Assembly: GCA_004020315.1 (NCBI GenBank)
Contig: SAQG01000011.1
Coordinates: 95,947 to 159,946 of the forward strand
Reading direction: 5' to 3'
Source of the DNA: Mesorhizobium sp.
Lineage (GTDB): Bacteria; Pseudomonadota; Alphaproteobacteria; Rhizobiales; Rhizobiaceae
DNA length: 64,000 nucleotides
This document shows positions 45,013-55,088 of the stretch, piece by piece. Under the pieces are notes generated by a model that saw only the letters and a list, made by a program, of their open reading frames with translations, did no database searches and was not told the DNA's origin. Position numbers and translations under genes: made by a program. How positions within the stretch are numbered: position 1 is the first letter of the stretch; every line of letters begins with the position of its first letter.

Positions 45013-46215
45013 ATGAGCCTTTCCTATCGTTGGGTCATCGTCGCGGCTGGCGCCCTGATGACCTGTGTCGCCCTCGGGGCGATGTTCTCGCTGGCGATTT
45101 TCCTCGAACCGATGGCACTCGACACAGATTGGTCGCGCGCCGGCATATCGAGTGCGATGACGCTGAACTTCCTGGTGATGGGCCTCGGCGGCTTCGCCTG
45201 GGGCGCCATTTACGATCGCTACGGCGCTCGCATTGTGGTGATGATAGGTGCGGTGCTGCTCGGGCTGGCGCTGGTACTGGCTAGCCGTACCGGCTCGCTG
45301 CTCGTCTTCCAGATCATCTATGGCGTGCTCGTCGGCCTCGCGGCAAGCGCCTTCTTTGCCCCGATGATCGCGCTGACCACGGCCTGGTTCGACAAGAACC
45401 GCAGCCTTGCCGTTTCGCTGGTTTCGGCCGGCATGGGCGTGGCACCAATGACGATCTCGCCCTTCGCACGCTGGCTGATCTCGGCCTATGACTGGCGCAC
45501 CGCCATGTTCGTCATCGGCGTCGCGGCGTGGGCGCTGCTGGTGCCGGCCGCGCTGCTGGTGCGCCAGCCGCCCAAGCCGGCCGCTAACGACGCCGCCGCC
45601 GATCTTGCCGCCAACGATACCGGCATGTCGGTTCCGCAGGCGTTGCGCTCGCCGCAATTCATCGTTCTGGCACTGACCTTCTTTGCCTGCTGCGCAGCGC
45701 ATTCCGGGCCAATCTTCCACATGGTGAGCTATGCGATGCTGTGCGGCATAGCGCCGATGGCGGCGGTCAGCATCTACAGCATCGAGGGCCTGGCGGGGCT
45801 GGGCGGCAGGCTTCTATACGGCGTGCTTGCCGACCGAATGGGCGTCAAGCCGGTGCTGATTGCCGGTCTGGCGATACAGTCCGTGGTCATCGCAGCCTAT
45901 CTCGCCGTCAGTGAGCTTGGTCAATTCTACACGCTCGCCGTCATCTTCGGCGCCACCTATGGCGGCGTGATGCCGCTTTATGCGGTGCTGGCGCGCGAAT
46001 ATTTCGGCCAGCGCATCCTCGGCACGGTGTTTGGGGCTGTAACCATGCTGTCCAGCATCGGCATGGCCTTCGGCCCGCTCGCCGGCGGCATGGTGTTCGA
46101 TGCCTATGCCAGCTATTCCTGGCTGTTCATCGGCTCGGCCCTTGTCGGGCTCGGTGCGGTGGCGGTGGCTATCGCCTTCCCGCGGCTGCCGCGCAGGGAG
46201 TTGCAACCGGCGTAG
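45013..46215 (+). CDS. MFS transporter
   Basis: A 400-residue, 12-helix permease (MSLSYRWVIVAAGALMTCVALGAMFSL). The motif A-like GAIYDRYGARIVVMIGAVLLG follows helix 2 and its second-half equivalent is GVLADRMGVKPVLIAG. Resembles oxalate/formate-antiporter-type MFS proteins for organic anions, but the substrate is unknown. ATG at 45013, after GGAGAAAAAT, is favoured over 44989. It ends at a perfect inverted repeat. Confidence 0.85.
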   Translation: MSLSYRWVIVAAGALMTCVALGAMFSLAIFLEPMALDTDWSRAGISSAMTLNFLVMGLGGFAWGAIYDRYGARIVVMIGAVLLGLALVLASRTGSLLVFQIIYGVLVGLAASAFFAPMIALTTAWFDKNRSLAVSLVSAGMGVAPMTISPFARWLISAYDWRTAMFVIGVAAWALLVPAALLVRQPPKPAANDAAADLAANDTGMSVPQALRSPQFIVLALTFFACCAAHSGPIFHMVSYAMLCGIAPMAAVSIYSIEGLAGLGGRLLYGVLADRMGVKPVLIAGLAIQSVVIAAYLAVSELGQFYTLAVIFGATYGGVMPLYAVLAREYFGQRILGTVFGAVTMLSSIGMAFGPLAGGMVFDAYASYSWLFIGSALVGLGAVAVAIAFPRLPRRELQPA

Positions 46216-46579
46216 TTTGGCGGAGAGGACGCAGGGGTCGAAAGATTGACTATGTCAGCTTTCGACCCCCAGTCGAGAGGCGTCCCTTGGCAACTATAGG
46301 AGCCACGTAAAGTCTCTGTGCAGGACCTTGATTAGCAATCGATCATGCTGCGGCGCAGCGCGTTCATCCCCAAATGCCGAGTGTCGGTAGGCTGAGGTTC
46401 GAACGAAAAATCGTCAAAATCGGCGATTAAATGGTTTTTTCGCGGATTTTGCGCCACGCCTCACGCAACTATTTCAAGCGCGTTAACATTTTGTGTTGCG
46501 GCGCAGCATTTTTTTCCTATCCTCGCCCCGGGGCATTGGGCATTCGATAGCGTGAAAACCGGCGTGAGGATCCCAAAAA
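46216..46579. other. Intergenic region before the polysaccharide cluster
   Basis: 364 bases. It holds the inverted repeat at 46234-46269 and then AT-rich DNA. The segment TGCGGCGCAGC occurs twice, near 46350 and 46497. This part probably contains the promoter of the nucleotide-sugar genes; no certain -35/-10 was found. Confidence 0.5.
46234..46269. terminator. 11-bp perfect inverted repeat after the MFS gene
   Basis: GGGGTCGAAAG and CTTTCGACCCC flank a 14-base loop, 19 bases after the transporter stop. There is no T-run, but the position suggests a transcription end. Confidence 0.5.
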
Positions 46580-47554
46580 ATGCAGCGGCCAAAGCGAGTC
46601 CTGGTGACTGGGGGCGCAGGTTTTCTGGGATCGTTCTTATGCGAGCGGTTGCTTGCTGAAGGCGACGAAGTTGTATGCGTCGACAATTTCTTCACAGGAA
46701 GTCGGAGAAACGTCTCGCATTTGCTCGACAACAGATCCTTTGAGATCATTCGCCACGACGTGACATTCCCGCTCTACATAGAAGTTGATGAAATATACAA
46801 TCTTGCTTGCCCGGCAAGCCCCGTTCACTATCAGTTCGATCCGGTCCAGACGACAAAGACCAACGTCCATGGGGCGATCAACATGCTGGGGCTCGCCAAG
46901 CGGGTCCGCGCAAAAATCCTTCAGGCGTCCACGTCTGAAGTCTACGGCGATCCCGAGGTTCACCCGCAGACCGAGGACTATTGGGGCAGGGTAAACGCGA
47001 TAGGGCCCCGTTCCTGTTACGATGAAGGCAAGCGGTGTGCCGAAACCCTGTTTTTCGATTATTGGCGGCAGCACAAGCTGCGGATCAAGGTAGCGCGCAT
47101 CTTCAACACTTACGGTCCGAGGATGCGTCCGGACGACGGCCGCGTCATTTCCAACTTCATCGTGCAGGCGCTGCAAAACAAGCCGATAACTGTGTACGGC
47201 ACCGGCCAGCAGACACGCTCATTTTGCTACGTCGACGATCTCATCGACGGTCTGGTTCGCCTGATGCACACGGCCGACGATGTTACCGGCCCAATTAATC
47301 TCGGCAACCCGGTCGAATTCACGATGCTCGAACTCGCCAATCTCTTGATCGAACTTACCGGAAGCCGATCCAAGATCAGGTTTTTACCTTTGCCGGTCGA
47401 TGACCCAAGGCAGCGACAGCCTGATATCGGGTGTGCCTTGCGCGAGCTCAATTGGAAGCCAAGAATCGCATTGCGCGATGGCCTCGCCAAGACCATTGCC
47501 TATTTCGATGACTTGATCTCATCGGGATATGCTCAGTCCGCTGCAGCCGAATGA
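46580..47554 (+). CDS. UDP-glucuronate decarboxylase (UDP-xylose synthase)
   Basis: A 324-residue extended [11 protein letters not shown] nucleotide-binding motif (10-17), [14 protein letters not shown], catalytic Y147xxxK151 in SCYDEGKR and [11 protein letters not shown]. These are hallmarks of UXS enzymes that convert UDP-glucuronate to UDP-xylose. GAGGATCCC precedes the ATG. It overlaps galE by ATGA, so both nucleotide sugars would be made together for the cluster's polysaccharide. Confidence 0.9.
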   Translation: MQRPKRVLVTGGAGFLGSFLCERLLAEGDEVVCVDNFFTGSRRNVSHLLDNRSFEIIRHDVTFPLYIEVDEIYNLACPASPVHYQFDPVQTTKTNVHGAINMLGLAKRVRAKILQASTSEVYGDPEVHPQTEDYWGRVNAIGPRSCYDEGKRCAETLFFDYWRQHKLRIKVARIFNTYGPRMRPDDGRVISNFIVQALQNKPITVYGTGQQTRSFCYVDDLIDGLVRLMHTADDVTGPINLGNPVEFTMLELANLLIELTGSRSKIRFLPLPVDDPRQRQPDIGCALRELNWKPRIALRDGLAKTIAYFDDLISSGYAQSAAAE

Positions 47555-48525
47555 AAACAGTCTTGGTCACTGGCGGGGCGGGCTATATCGGATCACACTG
47601 CTGCAAGGCATTCGCCGAATCCGGTTGGTCGGTCATTGCGTATGACAACCTCTCGCGCGGCTGGCGTGACGCGGTCAAATGGGGACCGCTTGTCGAGGGC
47701 GACATTTCCGATGCTGCAGCCGTGGCTGCGGCGCTGCATCAATATCGGCCAGATGTGGTGGCGCATTTCGCCGCCTATGCCTATGTCGGCGAGTCCGTCG
47801 AGCACCCGGAACTCTATTACCGAAACAACAGTTTCGGGACGCTGGTTTTGCTCGAGGAGATGCTGAAGGCCGGCGTCGACAAGCTGATCTTTTCGAGCAC
47901 TTGCGCGTCCTACGGCGTTCCCGTTCGGTCTCCGATCGACGAAATGCACCCGCAATCGCCTATCAACCCCTATGGATGGTCGAAATTCATCATAGAACGC
48001 ATGGTGGACGATCTCTCCTCTGCCCATGGCCTGAACGCGGTCGTGCTGCGGTATTTCAACGCCGCTGGATGCGATCCCGACGGCGAGATCGGTGAACGGC
48101 ATGAACCGGAGACACATGTGATTCCGCTCGCCATCGAGGCGGCGCTCCGGCCGGGCAGGACTTTTACCGTCAATGGCACCGACTTCGACACGCGGGACGG
48201 AACCGCGGTGCGGGACTATGTCCACGTCACCGATCTCGCCCGTGCGCACGTTCTGGCAGGGGAGAAGCTTCTCCGCGATCCGGGAGTCCACGTCTACAAT
48301 CTCGGCACCGGAACCGGAACGACGGTGAACGAGCTGGTCGATGCGGTGAGCCGGGCTTCGGGAACGCTTCTTCCTGTGGCCTACGGTCCGCGCAGGGCAG
48401 GCGACCCGCCTGCGCTTGTAGCCGCGGCCGGCAAGGCGACCCGGGAACTCGGCTGGATGCCTGAGCAATCCGGAATCGACCGGATCGTCGAAACGGCGCT
48501 GGCCTGGTACCGCCGCCGGTTGTGA
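47551..48525 (+). CDS. galE: UDP-glucose 4-epimerase (GalE/ExoB-like)
   Basis: A 324-residue epimerase: [10 protein letters not shown] (7-16), STCASYG and Y141xxxK145 in [24 protein letters not shown] and DYVHVTDLA. It interconverts UDP-glucose and UDP-galactose; an action on UDP-xylose/UDP-arabinose is equally possible given the preceding UDP-xylose synthase. The end of the gene meets a decayed glycosyltransferase on the other strand. Confidence 0.9.
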   Translation: MKTVLVTGGAGYIGSHCCKAFAESGWSVIAYDNLSRGWRDAVKWGPLVEGDISDAAAVAAALHQYRPDVVAHFAAYAYVGESVEHPELYYRNNSFGTLVLLEEMLKAGVDKLIFSSTCASYGVPVRSPIDEMHPQSPINPYGWSKFIIERMVDDLSSAHGLNAVVLRYFNAAGCDPDGEIGERHEPETHVIPLAIEAALRPGRTFTVNGTDFDTRDGTAVRDYVHVTDLARAHVLAGEKLLRDPGVHVYNLGTGTGTTVNELVDAVSRASGTLLPVAYGPRRAGDPPALVAAAGKATRELGWMPEQSGIDRIVETALAWYRRRL

Positions 48526-48546
48526 CGATCTTTTTGCGGAAGAGCC

Positions 48547-48740
48547 CTACCGCTTGGTCAACAAGCAATCGAGAGCGGCGGCGACTGCGGCAAGCGAGAA
48601 ATTTTCCTCTATTCGTTTCGCGATGCCTGACCGAGGCGTTTCCGCAAGCCTGATTGTCCTTCAGTCTTTGCAGGGCGCTCGCGATTTCAGCGTTGCGGTG
48701 GGGCGGTCGACGGGGTGAACTCCATCGAAGATTTATCGCC
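48547..48740 (-). pseudogene. Decayed C-terminal fragment of a glycosyltransferase
   Basis: Three minus-strand pieces in different frames read consecutively as MEFTPSTAPPQR, NAEIASALQRLKDNQA and RLAETPRSGIAKRIEENFSL followed by AAVAAALDCLLTKR and TAG. This is a typical C-terminus of a family 4 glycosyltransferase, broken by at least two frameshifts and missing its N-terminal two-thirds. It lies just beyond the Wzt stop. Confidence 0.65.
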
Positions 48741-48761
48741 AGGACGTCTCTCCACGCGCCT

Positions 48762-50006
48762 TCAATCCACCTTAAGCAACTGGGCAGAATGCGACAGTCG
48801 CACAATCCCGTGCTCTTTCAGATATGGCCAGTAGGAGTCATTGACTGTTGCTGCAACAACGTCGAACGTTAGCAAGTTCTCGCTTGCGAGGTCCGGGTCA
48901 TCCTCTCCCCACGCATAGAGAGCCGCTCCAGCGCTATAAGTGCCTGGCAACAATCCCAACGATCGCACGCTGAATACGACCTTGGCCTGCCCAACTATGT
49001 CAAATTGGCCAACACCTTCCGCGAGGCTTTCGAGCACAGAGATCAAGTTGCCTTCCTGATCAAAAATCTGGATATGAACCACGCTTCGGTGAAACGATTT
49101 CCTCGCGCCCAGCGTCAGCACAAAATCGTAATCGCCGCCAAACTTGAGTTGGCTGCATCGCTCGCGCGTACCCGGATGCACAATAGCCACCTGCATCCAG
49201 AGGTCATCATCGCCAACGCGCTCGGAACCGTTGCTGCTCGCGGCGGTGTTCGACAGGTACGCATCGATGATCGATGATGCCTCGCCAAAATCCTTCAGAA
49301 GGCCGCGGTCCAGATAAATCGCTTTTGTGCAATGCTGCCGAACCATGGCCATGTTGTGGCTCACGAACAGCACGGTCCGACCTTCACCCGCGACGTTCTT
49401 CATCGTGCCGATACATTTCCTTTGAAATTCAGCATCGCCGACAGCAAGCACCTCGTCGACGACGAGAATCTCCGGCTCCAGATGAGCAGCGATCGCGAAG
49501 GCAAGCCGAACATACATGCCGGACGAATAGCGCTTGACCGGCGTTTCGAGAAAGCTGCCGATATCGGCAAATTTGATGATCCGGTCTAGCTTACGCGTGA
49601 TCTCGGCCTTACTCATGCCCAGGATCGCGCCATTGAGGTAGATGTTCTCGATCCCGTCGAGATCCGGATGGAATCCGGCCCCTACCTCCAGCAAGCTTCC
49701 GATCCGGCCTCGCATCACTGCCTCGCCCTCATCCGGAGCCGTGATCGAGGTCAAAACCTTGAGCAGCGTGGTCTTTCCCGAGCCGTTGCGTCCGATGATA
49801 CCGCACACGGTGCCAGTCGGAACGGAAAAAGTGATGTTCTTGATGGCGAAAAATTCGTTGAGGGAAGCTTGGGCTTCCCCCGAGCGCAAGCGCGCGACAA
49901 GTTGTTCGACCTCCTCACGCAATGAGCGCACGCCGATCGCGCCGCGCCGGTAGCGCTTGGAAAGTCCTCGGACCTCAACGGCTGGCAATTCTGTCATCGA
50001 TCTCAA
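48762..50006 (-). CDS. wzt: Polysaccharide ABC exporter ATP-binding protein with C-terminal Wzt-type domain
   Basis: A 414-residue ATPase: Walker A GRNGSGKTT (72-80), the polysaccharide-exporter ABC region with SSGMYVRLAFAIAAHLEPEILVVDEVLAVGD, then an extra C-terminal domain of about 140 residues (about 275-414), beta-rich like the Wzt carbohydrate-binding domain that recognises the capped, finished polymer. It overlaps the fused glycosyltransferase-methyltransferase gene by 4 bases. With the Wzm-like permease at 52912 it exports a surface polysaccharide (O-antigen or capsule type). Confidence 0.9.
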   Translation of the reverse strand: MRSMTELPAVEVRGLSKRYRRGAIGVRSLREEVEQLVARLRSGEAQASLNEFFAIKNITFSVPTGTVCGIIGRNGSGKTTLLKVLTSITAPDEGEAVMRGRIGSLLEVGAGFHPDLDGIENIYLNGAILGMSKAEITRKLDRIIKFADIGSFLETPVKRYSSGMYVRLAFAIAAHLEPEILVVDEVLAVGDAEFQRKCIGTMKNVAGEGRTVLFVSHNMAMVRQHCTKAIYLDRGLLKDFGEASSIIDAYLSNTAASSNGSERVGDDDLWMQVAIVHPGTRERCSQLKFGGDYDFVLTLGARKSFHRSVVHIQIFDQEGNLISVLESLAEGVGQFDIVGQAKVVFSVRSLGLLPGTYSAGAALYAWGEDDPDLASENLLTFDVVAATVNDSYWPYLKEHGIVRLSHSAQLLKVD

Positions 50007-51631
50007 GCCGTAACATTTGCGGTTCGACCGCGGGGTTGATCAGCGGTCAGCCCGTCCTTTACGACGCGCGCTGTGACAATGATAGGATAGGCGGTATCCC
50101 GGACGTCGAGCTTCTGGTCAGAAACTTCTTCCTTGGCGAGTCCCTGGAGAAAACAAACTGCGGCAAAGACGTTGCCGTGGGTTTCGAGCGCCATATTCGC
50201 CGTGCTGAAGGATTTCGTAAGCAACTTCGCCAACGCCGCCTGCGTCAATGACCAAAACCACGTGCTGCCCCACTCGCCGCGATCGACCGGGGTGATGCCA
50301 GGAACAGTAAGCAGCAGCACGCCCCCGGGCTTGAGCGCTTCGGCCAGTGCAGCGACCGCGGCCGACATGTCGAAGATCAGATGAAGTGTTTGCGTGAGGA
50401 TGATGCAGTCGAAGGCGTTTGACGGCAGGACTCCGGGCTGCGACAGGTCGCCTATGATGGTCGCGTTTGGATTATCGGGATCAACATGCAGCACGTCGCT
50501 CTTGACGACATGAGCACCGCCAAATTGCATCGTGTAGCTGTTATCGCCGATTTCCAGCACACGGCCATGTATGTCGGCCGCATTCAATTGTAGGAAATTC
50601 TCGATATAATACCGATCTATTGGCTTGCCGCGATCATATCCAAATGTGCGGCTCATCGGCACCGTGCGTGCGAAATCCCCAAACCGCACCGAACCGACGA
50701 GCGGGGCCCGCCAATCGGCGCCGGAAGCTCCGAGCAGCCGTTGCACATGCCTGCCGACCTTGCGCTTTATCCTAAATGCCGCCGTTTGCAGCGTGATCGG
50801 CGGCGACATCTGCAAAGCCTGCCACAGCATGCGATACGCTTTGGCGGGTTCGGTGCGGATCGCGCGCAAGGCCTCAGTAGTCAACTCTTCGGTATAGTAG
50901 GTCTTCCAGAACCGCCTGCCATCGCGGACAGCAACACGCACATCGTCGTCAATCGGACCTGCCAACTGCTTGTCAAGCACCGACAATGCTGCAGCGAGCA
51001 TCATCGATCGATTCTTCGACATGTTGTTGCCGTGCATTCGATACTCGGCGACGACATCGTCGTGCGTTACGATCGAACCGCCCCGGGCGATTCGCAAGAA
51101 TAGCTCATAGTCTTCGCAGGACCGCATTGAAGCGTCGAACCCGCCCATGGCCGCGAGCCTCTCCCGCCGATAAACCACGGTCGCATGCATCGCAATGAAG
51201 TTTCCCGTCCGCAGTAACTGAAGATAAGGATCTTCAATAAGCGCGACGTGATGCTTGTCTGACTCGATCGCACCGCTTCCATTGATGAAGCGATGAGCTC
51301 CGTAAGCGAGAACCGCATCTGGATGCGCAACCAGCATTCGCACGCCCGTCTCAATGGCATTCGGAAGGAGACGATCATCCGCGTCCAGAAAGATGATGTA
51401 ATCGGATCTGGAAGCCGCCAGTCCGGTGTTTCGGGCGGCCGCGAGCCCGCAATTGTCCTGCCTGATCAAGCGCACGCCTGGATGACGCTCGACAACCGAT
51501 GCCGGATTGTCGGTGGACCCGTCGTCGACGACAATAATTTCATCCATCGGCCGGCTTTGACGAAGACAGCTTTGAATGGCTTCCTCAAGAAAGCGAGTGT
51601 GGTTGTAAGTTGTTATGACGACTGCGATCAT
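50003..51631 (-). CDS. Fusion of family 2 glycosyltransferase and SAM methyltransferase
   Basis: A 542-residue two-domain protein. Residues 1-230: GT2 with VITTYNHTRFLEEAIQSCLRQ, IIVVDDGSTD, and DxD motif FLDADDRL. A linker follows, then from about residue 345 a class I methyltransferase domain: GRVLEIGDNSYT, SDVLHVDPDNPNATIIGDLSQ, DCIILTQTLHLI, and LKPGGVLLLTVPG. It overlaps wzt by ATGA. In chain-terminating systems a methyltransferase caps the polymer before Wzt recognises it, so this fusion may both elongate and cap; that role is inference. Confidence 0.88.
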   Translation of the reverse strand: MIAVVITTYNHTRFLEEAIQSCLRQSRPMDEIIVVDDGSTDNPASVVERHPGVRLIRQDNCGLAAARNTGLAASRSDYIIFLDADDRLLPNAIETGVRMLVAHPDAVLAYGAHRFINGSGAIESDKHHVALIEDPYLQLLRTGNFIAMHATVVYRRERLAAMGGFDASMRSCEDYELFLRIARGGSIVTHDDVVAEYRMHGNNMSKNRSMMLAAALSVLDKQLAGPIDDDVRVAVRDGRRFWKTYYTEELTTEALRAIRTEPAKAYRMLWQALQMSPPITLQTAAFRIKRKVGRHVQRLLGASGADWRAPLVGSVRFGDFARTVPMSRTFGYDRGKPIDRYYIENFLQLNAADIHGRVLEIGDNSYTMQFGGAHVVKSDVLHVDPDNPNATIIGDLSQPGVLPSNAFDCIILTQTLHLIFDMSAAVAALAEALKPGGVLLLTVPGITPVDRGEWGSTWFWSLTQAALAKLLTKSFSTANMALETHGNVFAAVCFLQGLAKEEVSDQKLDVRDTAYPIIVTARVVKDGLTADQPRGRTANVTA

Positions 51632-51872
51632 GAAACAGCCAATTTCTCCTTAGCTTCGCAGAGAGGCAACGGGCTGGTGTTCGTTGCCAGAAATCGAACG
51701 CGACCTTAGGCGCAACAAACAGAATTTTTGGCACAGAAGAATGGACACTCGTCAGTTTTTAGCACGTAGCCCCCAGCGAGGCGATGCGACTAATCATTCA
51801 CGTAAAACGGTATCGGTAATATCAGACAGCTCAGGCTCGGTCGCGAACAATCCGCGCCAACGGTCCCGCCTG

Positions 51873-52838
51873 CTACTTCCGTGCTCTCGTCAGCAGCCTG
51901 AACACCTTCGACAGGATGCGGCGTGGCGTCCGCCGCCGAGCGAACCGGCGTCCGGCTTCGATGGCGAGGTCAAACCTATCGCGAAGTGTCAGGGGCCGAC
52001 GCTGGGCCGGGTAGCGCGCAAATGCGAAGCGGAGCGCCCGCTCCAACTTCGGCGTCATCAATCCCGAGGCCGACGCATGCCTCTCAACCCATTCGAGGAA
52101 GCCAATGCGAGCAGCATGCGGGCGCAGTCGATCGTAGATGCCGGAAGCAGTCGCCTTGGCCGATGTCGAATCGAGGTGCTGCCTGTATCGACCGGTGGGT
52201 GTGGATGTCACGAATACCGGATAGCGCAACAGCAGCTTTACTAGAAGGGTCTGGTCTTCGTAAAGTTCGAACGCCTCATCGAAGCCGCCCACCGCTACCA
52301 ATGCTTCGCGGTGAACCATGATCGAGCAGATGCACGGCACATGGGCCTGCTGGCGCACGATGACCTGGTCGAGCAGGTCGGGCGGCATGTGCAGACGGTT
52401 CGATTGGCGTGGCATCGAGTCGGTCCAGTTCCTGTGCGGCTCATCGGGGAACCACCACAGGGTCGGTCCGTAAAGGAGCTTGATGCGAGGATGCGCATCA
52501 AAGATCGCAAGTTCCGTCTCGAATTTTTCCGGCTCAAAAATATCGTCGCCATCCAGGAACGTGAAGAACATGCCCGACGCGGCCGCAATTCCGGCATTGC
52601 GCGCCGCGGCGGCGCCGCGACGCCGGCCGTCCGATCGAATGAAACGGATTCGCGTATCTGCGGTTGCTGCAGCCACCGCGATTGCAACGCTCCCGTCGAA
52701 TGATCCGTCGTCAATGAGTAGCATTTCCCAGTCGGAGAAGGTTTGCGCGCGCACGCTTTCGATCGCGTCCGGAAGAAACCGCTCGACATTGAGGAAAGGC
52801 GTGATGACGGAGATCAATGGCATCGGCGTCGTGCCCAT
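51873..52838 (-). CDS. Family 2 glycosyltransferase
   Basis: A 321-residue GT2: ISVITPFLNVERFLPDAIESV, LLIDDGSFDGS, and DxD in FTFLDGDDIFEPEKF. It lies between the exporter permease (73-base gap) and the fused transferase (241-base gap) on the same strand. The C-terminal segment is basic and probably sits at the membrane. Sugar unknown. Confidence 0.88.
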   Translation of the reverse strand: MGTTPMPLISVITPFLNVERFLPDAIESVRAQTFSDWEMLLIDDGSFDGSVAIAVAAATADTRIRFIRSDGRRRGAAAARNAGIAAASGMFFTFLDGDDIFEPEKFETELAIFDAHPRIKLLYGPTLWWFPDEPHRNWTDSMPRQSNRLHMPPDLLDQVIVRQQAHVPCICSIMVHREALVAVGGFDEAFELYEDQTLLVKLLLRYPVFVTSTPTGRYRQHLDSTSAKATASGIYDRLRPHAARIGFLEWVERHASASGLMTPKLERALRFAFARYPAQRRPLTLRDRFDLAIEAGRRFARRRTPRRILSKVFRLLTRARK

Positions 52839-52911
52839 TGTGCAGAATGCGCGGCGGCCGACGAAAGGCGACCTTCACGCTCTACGGGGCCGCAAGGGTT
52901 GTCATTTCTCT

Positions 52912-53757
52912 TCACAGCATGTCCATGGCCGTTCGTTCGACGCGTTGAAAGATCACGATGCCGATGAACAGCACGACCGAGGTCGTGACAAGCGCTGCAG
53001 CGATTTGCGGCGCGCCGACTGCCGAGGTGCCGAAGAAGCACCAGCGCCCTTCATCAATTATGACAGCGAGCGGATTCAGAAATCCGGTCAGCGTCCGGTA
53101 CTGCTCGGGAATAGCCGAAAAAGGAAAGATGATCGGCGTCACGAACAGCCAGATCTGAATCAAGAACGGAGTCATATGAGCTGTATCGCGGTACTTCGCG
53201 GTTGACGCTCCTAGACAAAGCCCAACAGCCAACGAGAATGCCGCGACCTGGATTATCACCAGCGGAAAGAACGCCAGGCGCCACGATAGCCCGTCCACTT
53301 TTCCTGTCAGCTGGTACCAGAGCAAGAAGGCCAATGCGACGCCAAGCTGGATCGCCAGAGCCACACTGTTCGACAGGAGCGATGACACGGGAACGACGAG
53401 TCGCGGGAAGTAGATCTTGCTGAAAAGATGACCGTTAGCAATGAAGACCTGGCTCGCGGTGGAGACGACTTGGGAAAAATACGACCACAGCACCAGCGCT
53501 GTCAGATAAAAGATTGGCGCGGGATGGCCGCCGGTTGAAATGCCCGCGATACCGCTGATGACGGTGGTCAAGGCTGCGGTAAGCGCCAGGGGCTGCAGGA
53601 TCAGCCATGCCGGACCAAGCAAGGTCTGCTTGTAGCGGACTTTGATGTCGCGCATCGCGAACAGGAGCAGCAGATCGCGATAGCGCCACAGGTGCCAGAA
53701 ATCGAGGTCAAACCAGCCGCGTCGAGGGGTGATAATGGTAGTCTGCTGTGCGTTCAT
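52912..53757 (-). CDS. wzm: Polysaccharide ABC exporter permease (Wzm family)
   Basis: A 281-residue ABC-2 type permease: a DLLLLFAMRDIKVRYKQTLLGPAWLILQP N-terminus, six helices and a C-terminal GIVIFQRVERTAMDML. It forms the channel with the wzt product. Its start overlaps the deacetylase stop by ATGA. Confidence 0.92.
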   Translation of the reverse strand: MNAQQTTIITPRRGWFDLDFWHLWRYRDLLLLFAMRDIKVRYKQTLLGPAWLILQPLALTAALTTVISGIAGISTGGHPAPIFYLTALVLWSYFSQVVSTASQVFIANGHLFSKIYFPRLVVPVSSLLSNSVALAIQLGVALAFLLWYQLTGKVDGLSWRLAFFPLVIIQVAAFSLAVGLCLGASTAKYRDTAHMTPFLIQIWLFVTPIIFPFSAIPEQYRTLTGFLNPLAVIIDEGRWCFFGTSAVGAPQIAAALVTTSVVLFIGIVIFQRVERTAMDML

Positions 53758-54728
53758 CAGAACAGATGATCCTCGATTTTTCGCAAGAATTCATCCCCTG
53801 ACCAGTTGTCGACACACAATCGAGGTAAACGCAGAACGTCTGCCTCGGGCGCAACGCACCCGGCGCGCGTCGTGCATGCGAACTCAAATCCCGCTTCCCT
53901 GACGGCAGATACTGACAGAGCGTCATGGTCTCCGAACGGATATGCAAAAGAGAGAACGCGTTTTCCGGTCATTTGCTCACAGGCCGAACGGCCGTCGACG
54001 ATCTCGCGAAGCTGGGTCGCGAAGGAATGGGCGGGGAGCGTGGGATGACTGACAGTATGACCGCCGATCGTTATCAGATCGTCACTGATGTCACCAACCT
54101 CCTCGGGAGTCATAATACAGTGCTCTGGCCTGGCGTCGAGACCAACACCTGCCCATTTCGCAATGTCTTCGACGTGTGCGTTCTGCCGCTCATACGGGAG
54201 CGTTCGGAGCGCCGACCACACCTCCCGGTAGACTTTGTCGCGGCCGGCCTGATCCACCATCTTCGGGATAGGCCAGTGATGCCTGTCTCCCTCGATCGTG
54301 ATGTCGAGTTGGTCCGGCAGTTCAGGCGTCTCAAGACAGATGCGCGAGAGCGCATCCCACCAGAATTCTCTGCCGCTTCCTATTGCTCCCGTCGCAACAA
54401 ACAGCGTCATCGGGCAGTCGTGACGTTGTAGGATCGGGCGAGCGTTGCTGTAGACGTCGTGATAGCCGTCGTCAAACGTGACAACCGCAAGCGGTTTGCC
54501 CGGCTTTCCCCGTGCGATGACGTCGAACAGCTCATGCAAATGCACCACCCGCCGGGTCCGCGTCAGCGCTTCGATTTGTTCGTCGAACCTCGCCGGATGG
54601 ACGGCTAGCCTCCACGGATCGACGGCGATCTCTGCAACACGATGGTACATCAGTATGATGGGAGCACGGCGCAGGCGTCGACGCCGCACCAGCCGACCAA
54701 GCTGCAGGAGAACGCGCGGGATCACCAT
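53757..54728 (-). CDS. Polysaccharide deacetylase (NodB homology domain)
   Basis: A 323-residue CE4-family protein: catalytic/metal motif TFDDGYHD (D86, D87), metal histidines GGHTVSH (H224, H228), and SFAYPFGDHDALS. It should remove N- or O-acetyl groups from a sugar chain. Start ATG at 54728, after GGGAGACCG, is preferred to the 54806 start. It heads the minus-strand operon deacetylase-wzm-GT2-fusion-wzt. Confidence 0.88.
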   Translation of the reverse strand: MVIPRVLLQLGRLVRRRRLRRAPIILMYHRVAEIAVDPWRLAVHPARFDEQIEALTRTRRVVHLHELFDVIARGKPGKPLAVVTFDDGYHDVYSNARPILQRHDCPMTLFVATGAIGSGREFWWDALSRICLETPELPDQLDITIEGDRHHWPIPKMVDQAGRDKVYREVWSALRTLPYERQNAHVEDIAKWAGVGLDARPEHCIMTPEEVGDISDDLITIGGHTVSHPTLPAHSFATQLREIVDGRSACEQMTGKRVLSFAYPFGDHDALSVSAVREAGFEFACTTRAGCVAPEADVLRLPRLCVDNWSGDEFLRKIEDHLF

Positions 54729-55088
54729 CGGTCTCCCACCGCGGGAACCGCGAAAACCACGCTCATGTCCGATCGCGGATGCCATCCCCATCGGCAGAAA
54801 CGCCATACATGTGAGTGTTCAAGCATATAGCTGATGGCAATAAGACCACGACGCCTCGGGCACGGATGTGAGCGAAATGAAAGGAAGCATGAAGGCGTCC
54901 ACAAGTTTGGGCGGATTGAAGCATATTAGCACATTTCAGCGCCGTAAGTGTGAAAGACCGGGCGAATTCTCAACGTTGAAGTACCCGGTAGGAGAGGCGC
55001 GGCTTGATACTACCCCGCTCGCGTATGCTAGTATTTAGGCTGGTGGCGCGCCCGTCTTTCCCTTCATCAAAAGCAGGTTTTTTTCGAT
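54729..55088. other. Divergent promoter region of the polysaccharide cluster
   Basis: 360 bases between two divergent genes. No gene is supported. The AT-rich segment near 54910-54940 and the TATGCTAGTATTTAGG run near 55022 are the best promoter candidates; no operator could be defined. Confidence 0.5.
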
